Shown here: positions 8,420 to 18,650 of the stretch, piece after piece | Position numbering within the stretch: the first letter of the stretch is position 1 | Layout of the letters: each line of letters begins with the position of its first letter | Origin: JAUWKC01 sp035527845 | GTDB taxonomy: Bacteria > Planctomycetota > Phycisphaerae > Sedimentisphaerales > Anaerobacaceae | Direction of reading: 5' to 3' | NCBI GenBank assembly: GCA_035527845.1 | Contig: DATKZT010000112.1 | Location: 53,122 to 117,121 of the forward strand | Length of the DNA stretch: 64,000 nucleotides | Made by a program: the position numbers and the translations under genes | The notes under the pieces: generated by a model | Told to the model about the DNA's origin: nothing | Seen by the model: the letters and a program-made list of their open reading frames with translations, nothing else | Database searches by the model: none

Positions 8420-11400
8420 TTAGTTCCCTGTCTTCTCTTGCCCTGACAGACGCTCAATCGCCGAGCCTATCCGCCCCCTCACAGAGTCCGACAATTCACC
8501 TGCACCAGCCTCCAACGCCTGCTTGTAAGCAGACAGGGCCTCAGCCGATGCTCCAAGTTTTTCCTTTACCATACCCAAGTGCTCATAAACCTCCGCCGGC
8601 ACAACCACATCACCGTCAACATAGAGTTGTAGCGAAGTCTGCAAAGCCTCGTCAGCCTTCGAATATCTGCCGTTCTTATACAACACATAAGCGTAAGTAT
8701 CCAAAACGCCGCCATTATTTGGCGCCAGCTCACAGGCCCGCTCGGCATATTCAAGCGCCTCTGCAGGCTTCTCATCATTCTCGGCCAGCAGATACGCCAA
8801 ATTGTTCAAGACAAACGTATTATTCGGCATTTCGGCCAACAGACTTTCGTACTCGCTAATACCCTTCGCAAGGTAACTATTATCGGATGTCCTTCTATAA
8901 GCCAGATCCAGTACCCCCACTTTGTTTACGACATAACCGAACCGACGCGGATCATCGGGACCTATTACACTGAGGCACTTATCAATATAAATCAATGCCT
9001 TGTTGTAATCCCCGTTGATCTTCATCACATTGAACATCGCAAAATTCGCCGCGACCGAATTGGGTTCGGCCTCAACCATTTGCCCGCAATACTTCCGGAC
9101 CTCCTCCGCCCCCAACAGCCGGTGCGCCCTCTGCAAAATCGTCAAGCCAAGCGCCTCGTCTGTACCACCGGCAAAAGCTTTCGACAACGCAGTCTGACAA
9201 TATTGCACCGCTGTCGCTCTGTCTCCCAGCTTCATCTTGGCTTCTGCCATTCGAAAATATGCAACCGACGCAAAATCACCGTCAACGTATTTTCTTCCCT
9301 CCTCCAGCACCCTCTCCAACCGCCCGGGCATCCAACTCTCACCGGCCCCCGGTGAACCCGCCCCCAGAACCATCGCCTCCAGGTACCCGTCAAGGGACTG
9401 CAAAAATTGATTCCTGTCCACGCCCGCTCCCTTTTGGCCAGCCGCCAACTCCATTGCACGCTTATACAACTGCTCCGCACGCGCATAGTCTCCCTCGGAC
9501 ACGGCAAACGCCCCCGCACGATTGTGCCAAAACACATCGCCGGGAAGCCTAACCAGTGTCTCGTCATAAAACCTGCTCAGAGCTTCCTTTCTGCCGTTCC
9601 GCATATAGACCTGCTCAAGCAGCTCACGCGGCCCACGCCCGGCCGGGGTCCCTTCGCTGAAACGCTCTGAATTGTCAATCGCACTCCTGAGCTCCGTTAT
9701 CGCATCTTCCACCCGACCTGTCCGAACATAAGACTTCGCCAAATAATATCGCGTCGTTGGATCGTCCAATAATGACTTGCTCTTGTTAAGGTCGTCAATC
9801 GACTGATCATACTTAGACATCAACGAGTTTATTTGACCCCTTATACGCCAGGCCAGCGCGCTGTCCTGATCGTTTTGGAGACTCGTATTCGTCAGCTCCA
9901 ACGCTCTTTCAAGCTGACCTTGTCTCATTGCCAGCCATGCCTCAAGCAAAAGTGCTCTTGGCTCGCTGCGATACTTCTCCTTGAATCTGCGAAGGTTGTT
10001 CTCCGCTTCTTTTATCAGCCCCGCTTTCAGCAGTGTCTGAATCTGAACGAGACGGTTCTCCACGTTGTCTTCAACCGACACAAGCTCCTGTGAATATCTC
10101 TTGGCGGCCTCCTTGTCGCCTGTTTGCTCCGCAACAAGCAGCAGACCTCGCACCACACCGCTGTCCTTCGTCCCGCTGCTGTACAACCGCTCCAGATTCT
10201 GCCTGGCATCTTCAAATCGCCCAAGCCGATAGTAGTAGCTCCAAAGCAACTCCCCTCCGCCGGACCCTTTCAGAAGTTCTTCCGCCTTCTCTTGCTCACC
10301 CCTCGCAACGTAGTATTGCGCCTTTGCTTCAATCACCGCCTTGTTCTCGGGCTCGGCCGCCATGGCCCGGTCAAAAGACGAAGAAGCAATGTCGTATAAT
10401 CCATCCTTTTTTTCCGCATCGGTCTCCTCACGCGCCATCCTCATTGCCAGTTGACCCAACAGCATGGCATTCCGAACGCTCGGAACGGCCTTTTGCAGAT
10501 ACTGCCGGATCGCCAGAGCTTTCGATGGCTCCGTCGGGCTTATGTACTCAGCGTAGAAACTAAGCAAACCCAAATCGCCGGGATTTGTTCTCAACGCCCT
10601 TACCAAAGCGCTCTTGGTCTCCACCATCTGGTCCGAGGTCACGTTGTCGCCCAGCTTCTTGTCCCGCTGATAAAGCGCAAATAATAATCCCTTGGCAATG
10701 GTACCATCCAAAGGATTCAAAGATGCCGCCTTCTGAGCGTCGGTAATCGCCAAATGTTCGTCGCCGAGAGCGGCATTGATGTTGCTTCTCAGCAGATACC
10801 CATGCGAAAAAACAGCCCTTTGCTTCAAACACTTATTGATCTCTGCCAGAGCAGAATCATAACCCTTTTTCCTCAATCGCTCGTCGTCACTCGCTTCTGC
10901 CCGGGCAATTGCGAGCCGGGCTGCAAAAAAGCTGCCCTCGCTATCATCCATATCCTCACGTCGCGCAACTTCTGTAATCTCCTCCGCACGGTTCCAATCT
11001 CTATCGCCGAGCGCTATCTCAAAAAGATAGCTCGCCGCAAGATGCCGAGCATCAGCCGACTCCTCGCCCTGCTCACCAGAGGCCTTCTCAACTCCTTCCT
11101 GCGAGCCTCCCACGTCAAACACCTTCCGGAATTCCAAAGACGCCTTGACAAACTCCTTATGCCTGTGATAGAACCTTCCCAGCTCCAGGGCCCTCTGTAC
11201 GGGATCGCTAATAGTACCGAGAACTCGCTCCTCTATTTCCATACGCCTTCGTTCAGAAATTTCGTTCGGAACCGGCTCAGAAAGCAGCTCCCTGTAAAGA
11301 AGAATTCCCGTATCATCAGGAAAATGCTCCAAATACCTGCTGGCCAGCACTTTGGCTTCGTTGACTTTCCCCTCGGAAACGTAATTATTGCAAACCGCCA

Positions 11401-13459
11401 CTATATGACCGTTTGACACCGAATTAGGCTCCGTTGACAACAGTTTGCCCACCAGTTCCGCATATTCCGCCCAGTACCTTTTCAGCTCGTCCGTCACAAC
11501 CTCAACAGAAGCCTCCGGCTCAATTGCCGTTGCATCCGGCATCTCCACCTCCGGGGGAAAAAACGAAGGGCTCTCTTTCATCCGTGCACGCGCTAACGCA
11601 CGCTGATCCTGGCCTATCTTCGCCATCAAAAGCGCCAAGCGAAGCTTGATGGTATTCGGATCATCACCATCACGCCTGGCCAGCTCCTCCTCAACCTCCT
11701 TGAGCTGACCCGCTCCGATGTAGGCGTTCATGCGCAAACGCTTGCTTCTTTCGTTGGACCAATATTTTTTCTCAAAAAAGTCCGCAACACTCAGAGCCCC
11801 ATTATAGTCCCCAACTCTCAACAACACGTTTGCGTAATCCAAAAGAGCATCCGGCTTTTTTTCATCAATCCTGTCAGGCCGGCGCAATGCGCTCACAAAA
11901 AATTCCTGAACCGCCCCAACCTCAGACGTATTCTCAAGAACCTTCGCCAAATGATAGGAAAGAAGCGAGTCCTTTTGCTCCACAGACTTGAGTTGCTCAT
12001 AAGCTGCATACATCTCCTTGACCGCGCTCTTCCTGTTGCCTTTTGCAAGTTCAAAAAGCCCACGCCACTTGGCAACCTGCGGCGATTCGCCGGTGCCCAG
12101 AATCTGCTCAATTTCATGCACCGATTGCTCCGCATCGGAGAGTAACGCTTGTCTTTGCGACTCTGTCAGCGGCTCCGAGGGATCCAATACCTGCTCCAGA
12201 TAACACTCCGACAGAAATGCATATAATGACACCCGCCTCCCTCGGTGTGCCCACTGCCTCGGCCCAGCGGTGTCCTGAGCTTCAGGCAGAGTAAGCGCCT
12301 TCCTGGCCAGGTCAATTGCTCTATCCAGGTCTGCTTTCTGGCCGTAGATGCAAAACCTGCTGTGGTACAGGCCCGCCGCCTCTCGCATATTAGCCACATT
12401 CGTCTTGTCCAGTGCAACAGCTTTGTCAATCGCCTCCAGAGCCTTATCCAGGTTCTGCAGACTCATCCGGTAAAAGCCGGCCAATGCCGAGAACGCCTCA
12501 GCACTCGAGGGATATCTCTGCACAAGTGACGTGTAGTCCGGCTCCAGAGAAAAAACTTGTTTTTCTATCACGCCCTGATCGCTTCGTTGAGCAACAGAGA
12601 GCTTTATCGATAAAAGAATAATCTGCGGCCTCGCGTTATCTCCGGCAACATCTACCGCACGTTCCAAAATGCCCTGCGCCTCCTGAAGCGATTTCTCTCT
12701 TGCCGCAAAGTCGCCGCGAGAGGCGAGAAGCCGACCCTTCGCTACTGTCGCCAACGCCAAATATTCATACGCCTCGACGCTGTTCGGACTCAGCTCTTGA
12801 ACCTTCTTCAAGTCATCTACCGCCCGACCAAGCAGCTCGTCGGGGTCGGTCGAAGCTCCCATATTTGCTATCTCAAGATTTGCCCTGCCGCGAGCCAAAT
12901 ACAAATACGGGCCCAGCCGACTGCCGGCGGGCTCCTTCTCGTACCCGCCAAAGGCGTCCCATAGCGCCGTTTCTTCGGCAAGCACATTGGCTGCGCCCGC
13001 CACATCCATCAGCTCAGTGGCTTGCAGCACAACTTCCTGCCACGCGCCCCGCAAGCCGCTGTCACCCATCAAATACAGATACTTCAATCGTCCAAACCGA
13101 GCCCTGACGTCCTTCGGATCAATCCTTACAATGCCGTTCCAGCACTTCAGCACGTCACGCCACTGACCCGCTTCCAAATAAGTATCCACAAGTTTGAAAA
13201 ACACTTCTACCCTGTCCCCATCCGTCTTAGCCAGATCAAGGGCTTCCCGATAACTGCCTGCTGCGCGCTTGTATTCTTCTGCTTTCTTCTCATCATCAGT
13301 CGCCGCTCGCGCCGCCCCCATCGCCGCGTCACCGTCCTTGATAAACCTGTCCGGGTCACGATTCAAGTACAAAACCGCACCGATAGCGCCCAGCGCCAGC
13401 AACACAAAAATCACGAAACCAACAAGTGCAACCTTCCTATTCAACCTCTTCTTCGCCAT
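8420..13459 (-). CDS. giant membrane-anchored TPR protein of the exosortase/EPS locus
   Basis: This is a 1679-residue protein with one N-terminal membrane helix (about residues 9-30, KVALVGFVIFVLLALGAIGAV) and otherwise alpha-helical tetratricopeptide repeats throughout. Typical repeat signatures such as 'AYEYLALATVAKGRL', 'ALAWRIRGQINSLMSKYDQS' and 'ALEYAERACELAPNNGGV' recur to the C-terminus. The topology predicts a large periplasmic TPR solenoid. Large TPR proteins (PrsT-like) are regular members of PEP-CTERM/exosortase polysaccharide loci; they are thought to scaffold export or assembly. It lies between the EpsI-like gene (61-base gap) and the BY-kinase (63-base gap). AAGGAAG precedes the ATG by 6 bases. 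The exact partner is unknown. Confidence 0.85.
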   Translation of the reverse strand: MAKKRLNRKVALVGFVIFVLLALGAIGAVLYLNRDPDRFIKDGDAAMGAARAATDDEKKAEEYKRAAGSYREALDLAKTDGDRVEVFFKLVDTYLEAGQWRDVLKCWNGIVRIDPKDVRARFGRLKYLYLMGDSGLRGAWQEVVLQATELMDVAGAANVLAEETALWDAFGGYEKEPAGSRLGPYLYLARGRANLEIANMGASTDPDELLGRAVDDLKKVQELSPNSVEAYEYLALATVAKGRLLASRGDFAAREKSLQEAQGILERAVDVAGDNARPQIILLSIKLSVAQRSDQGVIEKQVFSLEPDYTSLVQRYPSSAEAFSALAGFYRMSLQNLDKALEAIDKAVALDKTNVANMREAAGLYHSRFCIYGQKADLDRAIDLARKALTLPEAQDTAGPRQWAHRGRRVSLYAFLSECYLEQVLDPSEPLTESQRQALLSDAEQSVHEIEQILGTGESPQVAKWRGLFELAKGNRKSAVKEMYAAYEQLKSVEQKDSLLSYHLAKVLENTSEVGAVQEFFVSALRRPDRIDEKKPDALLDYANVLLRVGDYNGALSVADFFEKKYWSNERSKRLRMNAYIGAGQLKEVEEELARRDGDDPNTIKLRLALLMAKIGQDQRALARARMKESPSFFPPEVEMPDATAIEPEASVEVVTDELKRYWAEYAELVGKLLSTEPNSVSNGHIVAVCNNYVSEGKVNEAKVLASRYLEHFPDDTGILLYRELLSEPVPNEISERRRMEIEERVLGTISDPVQRALELGRFYHRHKEFVKASLEFRKVFDVGGSQEGVEKASGEQGEESADARHLAASYLFEIALGDRDWNRAEEITEVARREDMDDSEGSFFAARLAIARAEASDDERLRKKGYDSALAEINKCLKQRAVFSHGYLLRSNINAALGDEHLAITDAQKAASLNPLDGTIAKGLLFALYQRDKKLGDNVTSDQMVETKSALVRALRTNPGDLGLLSFYAEYISPTEPSKALAIRQYLQKAVPSVRNAMLLGQLAMRMAREETDAEKKDGLYDIASSSFDRAMAAEPENKAVIEAKAQYYVARGEQEKAEELLKGSGGGELLWSYYYRLGRFEDARQNLERLYSSGTKDSGVVRGLLLVAEQTGDKEAAKRYSQELVSVEDNVENRLVQIQTLLKAGLIKEAENNLRRFKEKYRSEPRALLLEAWLAMRQGQLERALELTNTSLQNDQDSALAWRIRGQINSLMSKYDQSIDDLNKSKSLLDDPTTRYYLAKSYVRTGRVEDAITELRSAIDNSERFSEGTPAGRGPRELLEQVYMRNGRKEALSRFYDETLVRLPGDVFWHNRAGAFAVSEGDYARAEQLYKRAMELAAGQKGAGVDRNQFLQSLDGYLEAMVLGAGSPGAGESWMPGRLERVLEEGRKYVDGDFASVAYFRMAEAKMKLGDRATAVQYCQTALSKAFAGGTDEALGLTILQRAHRLLGAEEVRKYCGQMVEAEPNSVAANFAMFNVMKINGDYNKALIYIDKCLSVIGPDDPRRFGYVVNKVGVLDLAYRRTSDNSYLAKGISEYESLLAEMPNNTFVLNNLAYLLAENDEKPAEALEYAERACELAPNNGGVLDTYAYVLYKNGRYSKADEALQTSLQLYVDGDVVVPAEVYEHLGMVKEKLGASAEALSAYKQALEAGAGELSDSVRGRIGSAIERLSGQEKTGN

Positions 13460-13520
13460 AAGTTTCTTCCTTTACTTTCGCCGATGCACGTTCCATCCTT
13501 CACGCACAGTACTTTTCCTG

Positions 13521-14309
13521 CTAACCCCGCCTGGTTCCAATCGACTGTTTCTCACTCACAACAGGCCATTGGGGCCAATGCTCTCCTTCCAAGATGGGCA
13601 AAACAACTCCCAAAAGCTTCTCACTCGCTCCAAGCGCCTCTCTTTTGTTCGGATAGATTCTCTGACCAAAACTCGTATTGAAAAACTTCCACTCAACCTT
13701 GCAGAAGTATACATGTGCGGAAAAAATATATCTATTAAGCAGCCACCGAGCGTCTTCCCTGTTGCCGGCGTAAACCCCGTTAACGTTAAAAAGGTACAAT
13801 ACCGGATACTGCGTGTCCCCCAACCAGTCCTTGGAATCCGCGCCGGAAAACACAACATAGCGACCCTCGATTCGCTTGCCTTCGAGCGGGCCCGATGTGC
13901 CTTTTATCTGGAACGTCACGCCCTCAGATGCTAAAACCTGATAACCCACACCCATGTAGCACTCTTCGGGAACATGCGGCACATAGTCCGGAAGCTCATA
14001 GTAAGTAATAAACAGAGAACACTTGCGCACCGCACTGTCGGCCCCGACTTGCGGGTCCTCCAGAACCCACTGAATATAATCGGTCGTACCCAATTCTCTG
14101 ACCACCTCTTCGTTTTCGATCTTATCCTTTGACACCACGATATAAGGAGACAGCCTCTTTTCATCCAATAGGTCGAAAGATTTCTTCGGCCGAAAGGCAA
14201 CCTTTTCCACGTGCAGCCGGTCCATCCCTACCCCGGCTAATGCAAGCACTCCGGCACACACTAAAAAGGCCGGTTGCAAATAAACACGCAAGCCTCTGAT
14301 CTCCGACAT
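13521..14309 (-). CDS. EpsI-like exosortase-associated protein (DUF3485)
   Basis: This is a 262-residue protein with an N-terminal membrane helix (about 11-30) and a periplasmic domain of the EpsI/DUF3485 class. The diagnostic segment is PHVPEECYMG (equivalent to the family's HxPxxCxxG), followed by GVTFQIKG and a later YLFNVNGVY region. In other genomes EpsI is found next to, or fused to, exosortase. Here its start lies 14 bases after the end of the exosortase gene, with AAGGGTGA as ribosome site. Its biochemical role is unproven in the family; context ties it to exosortase and polysaccharide export. Confidence 0.82.
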   Translation of the reverse strand: MSEIRGLRVYLQPAFLVCAGVLALAGVGMDRLHVEKVAFRPKKSFDLLDEKRLSPYIVVSKDKIENEEVVRELGTTDYIQWVLEDPQVGADSAVRKCSLFITYYELPDYVPHVPEECYMGVGYQVLASEGVTFQIKGTSGPLEGKRIEGRYVVFSGADSKDWLGDTQYPVLYLFNVNGVYAGNREDARWLLNRYIFSAHVYFCKVEWKFFNTSFGQRIYPNKREALGASEKLLGVVLPILEGEHWPQWPVVSEKQSIGTRRG

Positions 14310-14322
14310 ATGATCTCACCCT

Positions 14323-15333
14323 TCAGCCGTCGCCTTTGCGAAAGACAATATCACGCGCAACCGCCTGCCTCTCATCAATAAATAAGCTCGACATGAACCA
14401 CGCCAGGACGCCGTACATGCCAAATGCCAAAGGCAACATCGCCAAACCCAGAATGTCATGATAAATACCCTGAGTATATTTTGGATGTATAAGAACGTAA
14501 ATAAATCCCGTAGCCGTCACCCGAACAATATTGCACAATATCGCTATCGGCACCGTGCTTACCAACAAAACAAGACGCTGCCACAGGGGCCTGTAGTGCA
14601 AATAGGCCATGGCCACGCCCAAAGCCACGAACGCCATAAGCAGTCGCATCCCGCTGCAAGCCTCAGCCACATTGAGTGCAGGCTCAACCCGCTGGCCCTT
14701 ATAAAGCACGTCTATCACCACTCCGCTGGCCGTAGCCTCAATCCCACTGACCAGATTCAGCAAAAATGTCGCTGCCGAAGCCGCCCATTGTCGCATCGGC
14801 ATAGTCAGGCGCACGTAGTATCGCTGCGGCAAGGGAACAGCGAAAACCAGAAACGCAAGAGGCAGCCACGTGTACTTAATAACCTCCCACCCCCCCAAAA
14901 ACAGCACAATCGCGCCAAGCACCGCTATCACACACACGGACCCGAGGTAACCATATCCGGAGGGACTGGCCTTATTGAGAGGGTAAAACAAAAGCCCGCA
15001 TATCAAGAAAAACAAACCAACGTAACTCGGCTTGGCCTTGAGATTCAGAAGCTCGCTCTTATGCTGGCCAATGAAGTATAGGCTGAAAAGTGGAATTAGA
15101 AAACCGTGAGACCAGCTCGGATCCTTCACCCATCTGTGCACTATGGCCTCTATCTCGTGACGAAAAGCATGGTAGAACAACCCTCCAATTATCAGCATCT
15201 TGATATAAGTGTGCACACCCAGATCAAACCAGCTCGAACGGACCACTGCCGACTTGTCCTGGAGAAGGCCGCCGCCGGTGCTTCGCTGACCATCCCTCCT
15301 GCTGACCTCATGCCTGAAGCCGTCTTCTGCCAT
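14323..15333 (-). CDS. exosortase (EpsH/Xrt family transpeptidase)
   Basis: This is a multi-pass membrane protein of about 336 residues (around eight hydrophobic segments) with the exosortase catalytic signatures: EACSGMRLL containing Cys226, NIVRV containing the conserved Arg, and YHDILGLAM containing the conserved His. Exosortases cut C-terminal sorting signals (PEP-CTERM or relatives) of exported proteins and probably attach them to the cell surface. Neighbours are the Wza-like gene upstream and EpsI-like gene downstream, the standard arrangement. I place the start at the ATG at 15333; a TTG at 15387 is an alternative that would add 18 residues. No protein with a clear PEP-CTERM tail was found in this window, so its substrates are elsewhere or use a different signal. 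Confidence 0.88.
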   Translation of the reverse strand: MAEDGFRHEVSRRDGQRSTGGGLLQDKSAVVRSSWFDLGVHTYIKMLIIGGLFYHAFRHEIEAIVHRWVKDPSWSHGFLIPLFSLYFIGQHKSELLNLKAKPSYVGLFFLICGLLFYPLNKASPSGYGYLGSVCVIAVLGAIVLFLGGWEVIKYTWLPLAFLVFAVPLPQRYYVRLTMPMRQWAASAATFLLNLVSGIEATASGVVIDVLYKGQRVEPALNVAEACSGMRLLMAFVALGVAMAYLHYRPLWQRLVLLVSTVPIAILCNIVRVTATGFIYVLIHPKYTQGIYHDILGLAMLPLAFGMYGVLAWFMSSLFIDERQAVARDIVFRKGDG

Positions 15334-15560
15334 AACTGACTGCCCCGCGGTTATTCTCAGCAAAGCCGACCGGCCAAGCCTCGACAAACTTCATATCGCA
15401 CACCACCCTCTACAGACCTCAGAAGCAAAGAAAATGCTTCGGCGGCCCCAAAAACCGGACCGCCTCCCGCGCCAAATTGAACCGTCAAGCCCATTTGAAA
15501 TCCGAATCCGTGTCACCAAGAAAGCTTTGGACCACCGGATCCGCCGCGTCAAACCATTTG

Positions 15561-17189
15561 CTAAAATATATCTGGTATAGGTCTGTGAGTTCCGAAATCT
15601 CTGTCTGCAAAATTACGATCGTAAACAAACCCGAAACCATACGTCGCCCGGAACGCGTTTCGCAGGATCGCACGGAAACGAGCCGTAGGGTGTGTGCCGA
15701 CATTAATTACATCATTTATCTTGACGAAGAAGTCCGGCTGTTCACCACTGAATATCTTGTCCAAATCTACCATGACAACTTCTTCTCTGTCCTTGCCCAG
15801 TCTTCTGATTACCTCGCATCGCTTCGGCCACGCCAGTGGTCCCAAACCACCCGCTGCCGCAATTGCCATCTTCAAGGTCATGGGCCGACCGGTTAGGTTT
15901 ATCGAACCTTGGTGATTGACGTTACCCATTACCCAGAACTCACCGATAATATCAACCGGAACATAGATCGTGTCACCGGGCCTTATTGCAATATTATAAC
16001 GCGGGTCGCCCGATTGAAACTTGTCAACCGGTATCTTGATCACACGCGTCTGAACTCCCCCGGTTCCTATTTCCTCCCACCCAAAATCTGCCGGCCCCTC
16101 TTCAATGAGCCCCCTGCCCACCTCCCTCGGCGCCGCTTCGCCTGCTCCTCGACCTCCAATCTGGACCGGAACCCAGCGACCGTCCTGAAAAACCCACTCA
16201 ATCCGACCCTCACCTTCGGAGGCACCTGAAGTCTCAGCACCGGAAAGCCTCTCAGAGTCTCGTGCAAGACCCTCGCTTGCATCACCTCCGCCCGCGCGGC
16301 CCCCTAATCCTTCGAGACTCCTGGTCAACTCGAGCAACCCACGCTCATTGTCCGTCACCATTTCCGCCGACGCCACAACCATATCTCTATCAGGTCGTTG
16401 GACACGCGCTATGGGCGATATGATTTCGATCATCTCATCCTCGGGCACCTTCAGCAGCTCACCGCCTCCCTCACGCAGCCCTGCCCCCGGCTCAGCCGGC
16501 GCCGGCTCTGCTTCCTTGCCCGTAACCGCACGCGAAACGTAAATATAATGCACATTGAACTCGCTTATCCCGCCCGCAGTGGCAATCGCATCGGCCAATC
16601 TGAAATCGTAGCGAGGCACAAAATATCGGCTGGGCGTCGAAACACCGTTACCCAGTATCGAAAACGTCCGCCGTTCCGACCGCACCAACGTAACCGCAAC
16701 TGATGGCTCCTTCAGCTTGCCTGGTTTAAGAATGTCTCGTATCTCTTGCTCGAGTTGAGACTCTGTCAAACCCGCCGCCGATATTTCACCCACGTCAGGT
16801 ATCGATATCTTGCCTGTTTCCCTGACCGGATAATCATCCACAAATCGCTCGCCCTCACGGAACAGCTCAAAGACCGATACTCTGACAATGTCACCCGCCC
16901 CAAAGATATGGTCTGTCTCAGGCATTACCACATCTATCGGCCGGGGCTCTTCGGCGCCCTCCCACGCCGACAATGTCTCCTCCGCAACGCCCAATGAAGG
17001 CAAAATCACATTCAACGCCGGCACAGGACGAAATCTGCCCACTTGCGTCGGGTCCCAGAACTTGTCGCCGCAACCAAAAAGGCAAACACTCAGAAGCACG
17101 CATAAAACCAAAAGAACACTATAGCGAAGACCCATTTGCAGCTCGTCGGTCTTGCCTTTGCCTGCCGTCGGTCTAACCTTCGTACCCAT
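15561..17189 (-). CDS. Wza-like polysaccharide export lipoprotein (SLBB)
   Basis: This is a protein of about 542 residues. After the start at 17189 (GGAAAG 4 bases upstream) comes a signal peptide ending in the lipobox LFGC, so it is an outer-membrane lipoprotein. The polysaccharide export domain begins at the GAGDIVRVSVFE segment and includes GKISIPDVGEI; an SLBB-like segment (RRTFSILGNGV) follows. An insert rich in Gly, Glu and Ser (about residues 230-355) separates this from a second SLBB block (FWVMGNVNHQGSINLTGRPM). The insert is unusually long for the family. It would form the outer-membrane channel for the polysaccharide whose length is set by the Wzz/BY-kinase downstream. It is the first gene of the operon; a further TTG/ATG upstream (17240) has no ribosome site. 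Confidence 0.87.
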   Translation of the reverse strand: MGTKVRPTAGKGKTDELQMGLRYSVLLVLCVLLSVCLFGCGDKFWDPTQVGRFRPVPALNVILPSLGVAEETLSAWEGAEEPRPIDVVMPETDHIFGAGDIVRVSVFELFREGERFVDDYPVRETGKISIPDVGEISAAGLTESQLEQEIRDILKPGKLKEPSVAVTLVRSERRTFSILGNGVSTPSRYFVPRYDFRLADAIATAGGISEFNVHYIYVSRAVTGKEAEPAPAEPGAGLREGGGELLKVPEDEMIEIISPIARVQRPDRDMVVASAEMVTDNERGLLELTRSLEGLGGRAGGGDASEGLARDSERLSGAETSGASEGEGRIEWVFQDGRWVPVQIGGRGAGEAAPREVGRGLIEEGPADFGWEEIGTGGVQTRVIKIPVDKFQSGDPRYNIAIRPGDTIYVPVDIIGEFWVMGNVNHQGSINLTGRPMTLKMAIAAAGGLGPLAWPKRCEVIRRLGKDREEVVMVDLDKIFSGEQPDFFVKINDVINVGTHPTARFRAILRNAFRATYGFGFVYDRNFADRDFGTHRPIPDIF

Positions 17190-17788
17190 GAAACTTTCCA
17201 AAAGTGCTCGGAACAATACTATTTGCGTACGCCCAAGCATTTATCGGTTTAACGCCTTGACGGCTTAACTTTTTTGAAAGCCGTAAAGCCAATATAACAA
17301 AGAAATTAAGTCCCGTCTGCTTGTAACAGGAGAAAGCACCAACTTCCTCAAACTACCTGATGGCAAACCAAAGTCGCACAAAAAGCCGATCTCAGTCTGT
17401 TGCAACTACAGACAAAAAAAGCAGTTATGAGGGACGCCTATCGGACAATATGTTCGAAATCTGCCTGCCAGGTACGGGTCTCGCTCATAATATCTTCTAA
17501 GTTGCCTTTCACTCGAAAACATGGGGCAATGTCATATATACTTGCCAACTACGAGATTTGTTCAGCGGCCACAGCCGATTTAGGGCCGATAAACCCCCAC
17601 AATTCAGTACAGCGAAAACAACTATGCCGACAGACAGGAATCTGCCAGCCTGTTAACACCATATCCGCAAGGCCAAGATAACCGCAGTTTTTCCAGGAAC
17701 TGTTGGTTTTCGACCAAAACTCTCATACGCTCGAAAACAACAGGGCCGGCAGAAACTAACGCAACAAACCCAACAAGACTTGCCTGAT
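17190..17788. other. intergenic region upstream of the EPS operon
   Basis: About 600 bases without a supported gene, between the lipoprotein gene (transcribed away, ending at 17789) and the EPS operon start. Apart from the inverted repeat at 17260-17284 I see no canonical promoter, riboswitch or terminator. It must hold the EPS operon promoter, which may use a non-sigma70 consensus. Confidence 0.5.
17260..17284 (-). promoter_or_regulatory. inverted repeat in EPS operon leader
   Basis: Perfect 7-base arms (ACGGCTT / AAGCCGT) separated by 11 A/T-rich bases, about 70 bases upstream of the Wza-like start. This could be an operator or an RNA hairpin in the 5' leader. No regulator can be assigned. 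Confidence 0.3.
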
Positions 17789-18559
17789 TCAGCCTTGATT
17801 CAAATTATAGTAATCCACCCGCGCCAACCGCTCCTTCAGAGAACCATCGGCTTCCGCGTTGTATACCTCGATTTTGGTCGGAACCAGAATCCCCAATCTC
17901 TTGACCCCCTGGTAGTCATACCCGCGAACCACCAGGAACCGCCCGCCTTCCGAATCAGCAAACCTAATCACGTCAATCAGTGAGCTGTCTCTGTTCTGGT
18001 ACCAAACGGATGCACCCATCCTTATCGGGTAGTACCATTGCCCCTCCAGTTTGACCTGTCCGTACCTTGCCGCCGATCTGCCGACCGTATCCGAAAAACG
18101 CGCGGGCGCCGTCATTATATCCAGTATCGCCTCTGCAAAATAAGGCTCACATACCTTGATCGGCAGCGCCGCCACCCGCTCCGCTCCCTCCAACGTGCTG
18201 AACTTACCTTTAGACAACTGCCAAACAAAATTACCCTCGGGCTCAGCCGCTATAATCCGAATCGAATTTAACCATGGATGAATCTCGTGGCGCTGCTCCG
18301 TCAGGTAAAAACTGCCGTCGCCACGATAAAAAGTCACCACACAGTCAAAAGCAAGCTTCTTCGCTTCCGTCCATGCCCTGCGGCCTCCGGCCGCATCCAT
18401 CGCATCCAACGCATAATCGGCTATGACAACATTAGCGTCAGCCAAAGGATTATACCCTATCATCTCCTCTTGCCTTTCGTGACCCCGCTCGCAACCCGCG
18501 ACCAGGAGCACCGACGCTAAAATAACCCACGACGCTCTTATCCAATACTGATTGCTCAT
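17789..18559 (-). CDS. lipoprotein of unknown function
   Basis: This is a 256-residue protein. Start chosen at the second of two adjacent ATGs (18559) because GGAGG lies 6 bases upstream; the frame stays open further upstream but without support. The N-terminus (WIRASWVILASVLLVAGC) is a lipoprotein signal with lipobox VAGC. The mature part has a pattern seen in many planctomycete lipoproteins of unknown role: an early segment DAMDAAGGRRAWTEAKKLAF, then beta-rich sequence with YYPIRMGASVWY. The opening resembles the start of LolA/outer-membrane lipoprotein sorting-like domains (inference). It begins about 90 bases after the end of the pyruvate oxidoreductase gene and may be read from its transcript. 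Confidence 0.75.
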   Translation of the reverse strand: MSNQYWIRASWVILASVLLVAGCERGHERQEEMIGYNPLADANVVIADYALDAMDAAGGRRAWTEAKKLAFDCVVTFYRGDGSFYLTEQRHEIHPWLNSIRIIAAEPEGNFVWQLSKGKFSTLEGAERVAALPIKVCEPYFAEAILDIMTAPARFSDTVGRSAARYGQVKLEGQWYYPIRMGASVWYQNRDSSLIDVIRFADSEGGRFLVVRGYDYQGVKRLGILVPTKIEVYNAEADGSLKERLARVDYYNLNQG

Positions 18560-18650
18560 CATACACCTCCGGGGTCTGTTCCTACCGTCCGGTTCCCTGC
18601 CCTTGCTTCCATGATTGCTGTCCGCAAAATCCATCCCCACAACCTGCTCC

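Noticed and set aside
17400..17681. Open frame in the EPS upstream region
   Set aside because: No ribosome site and no protein-like pattern; treated as noncoding.
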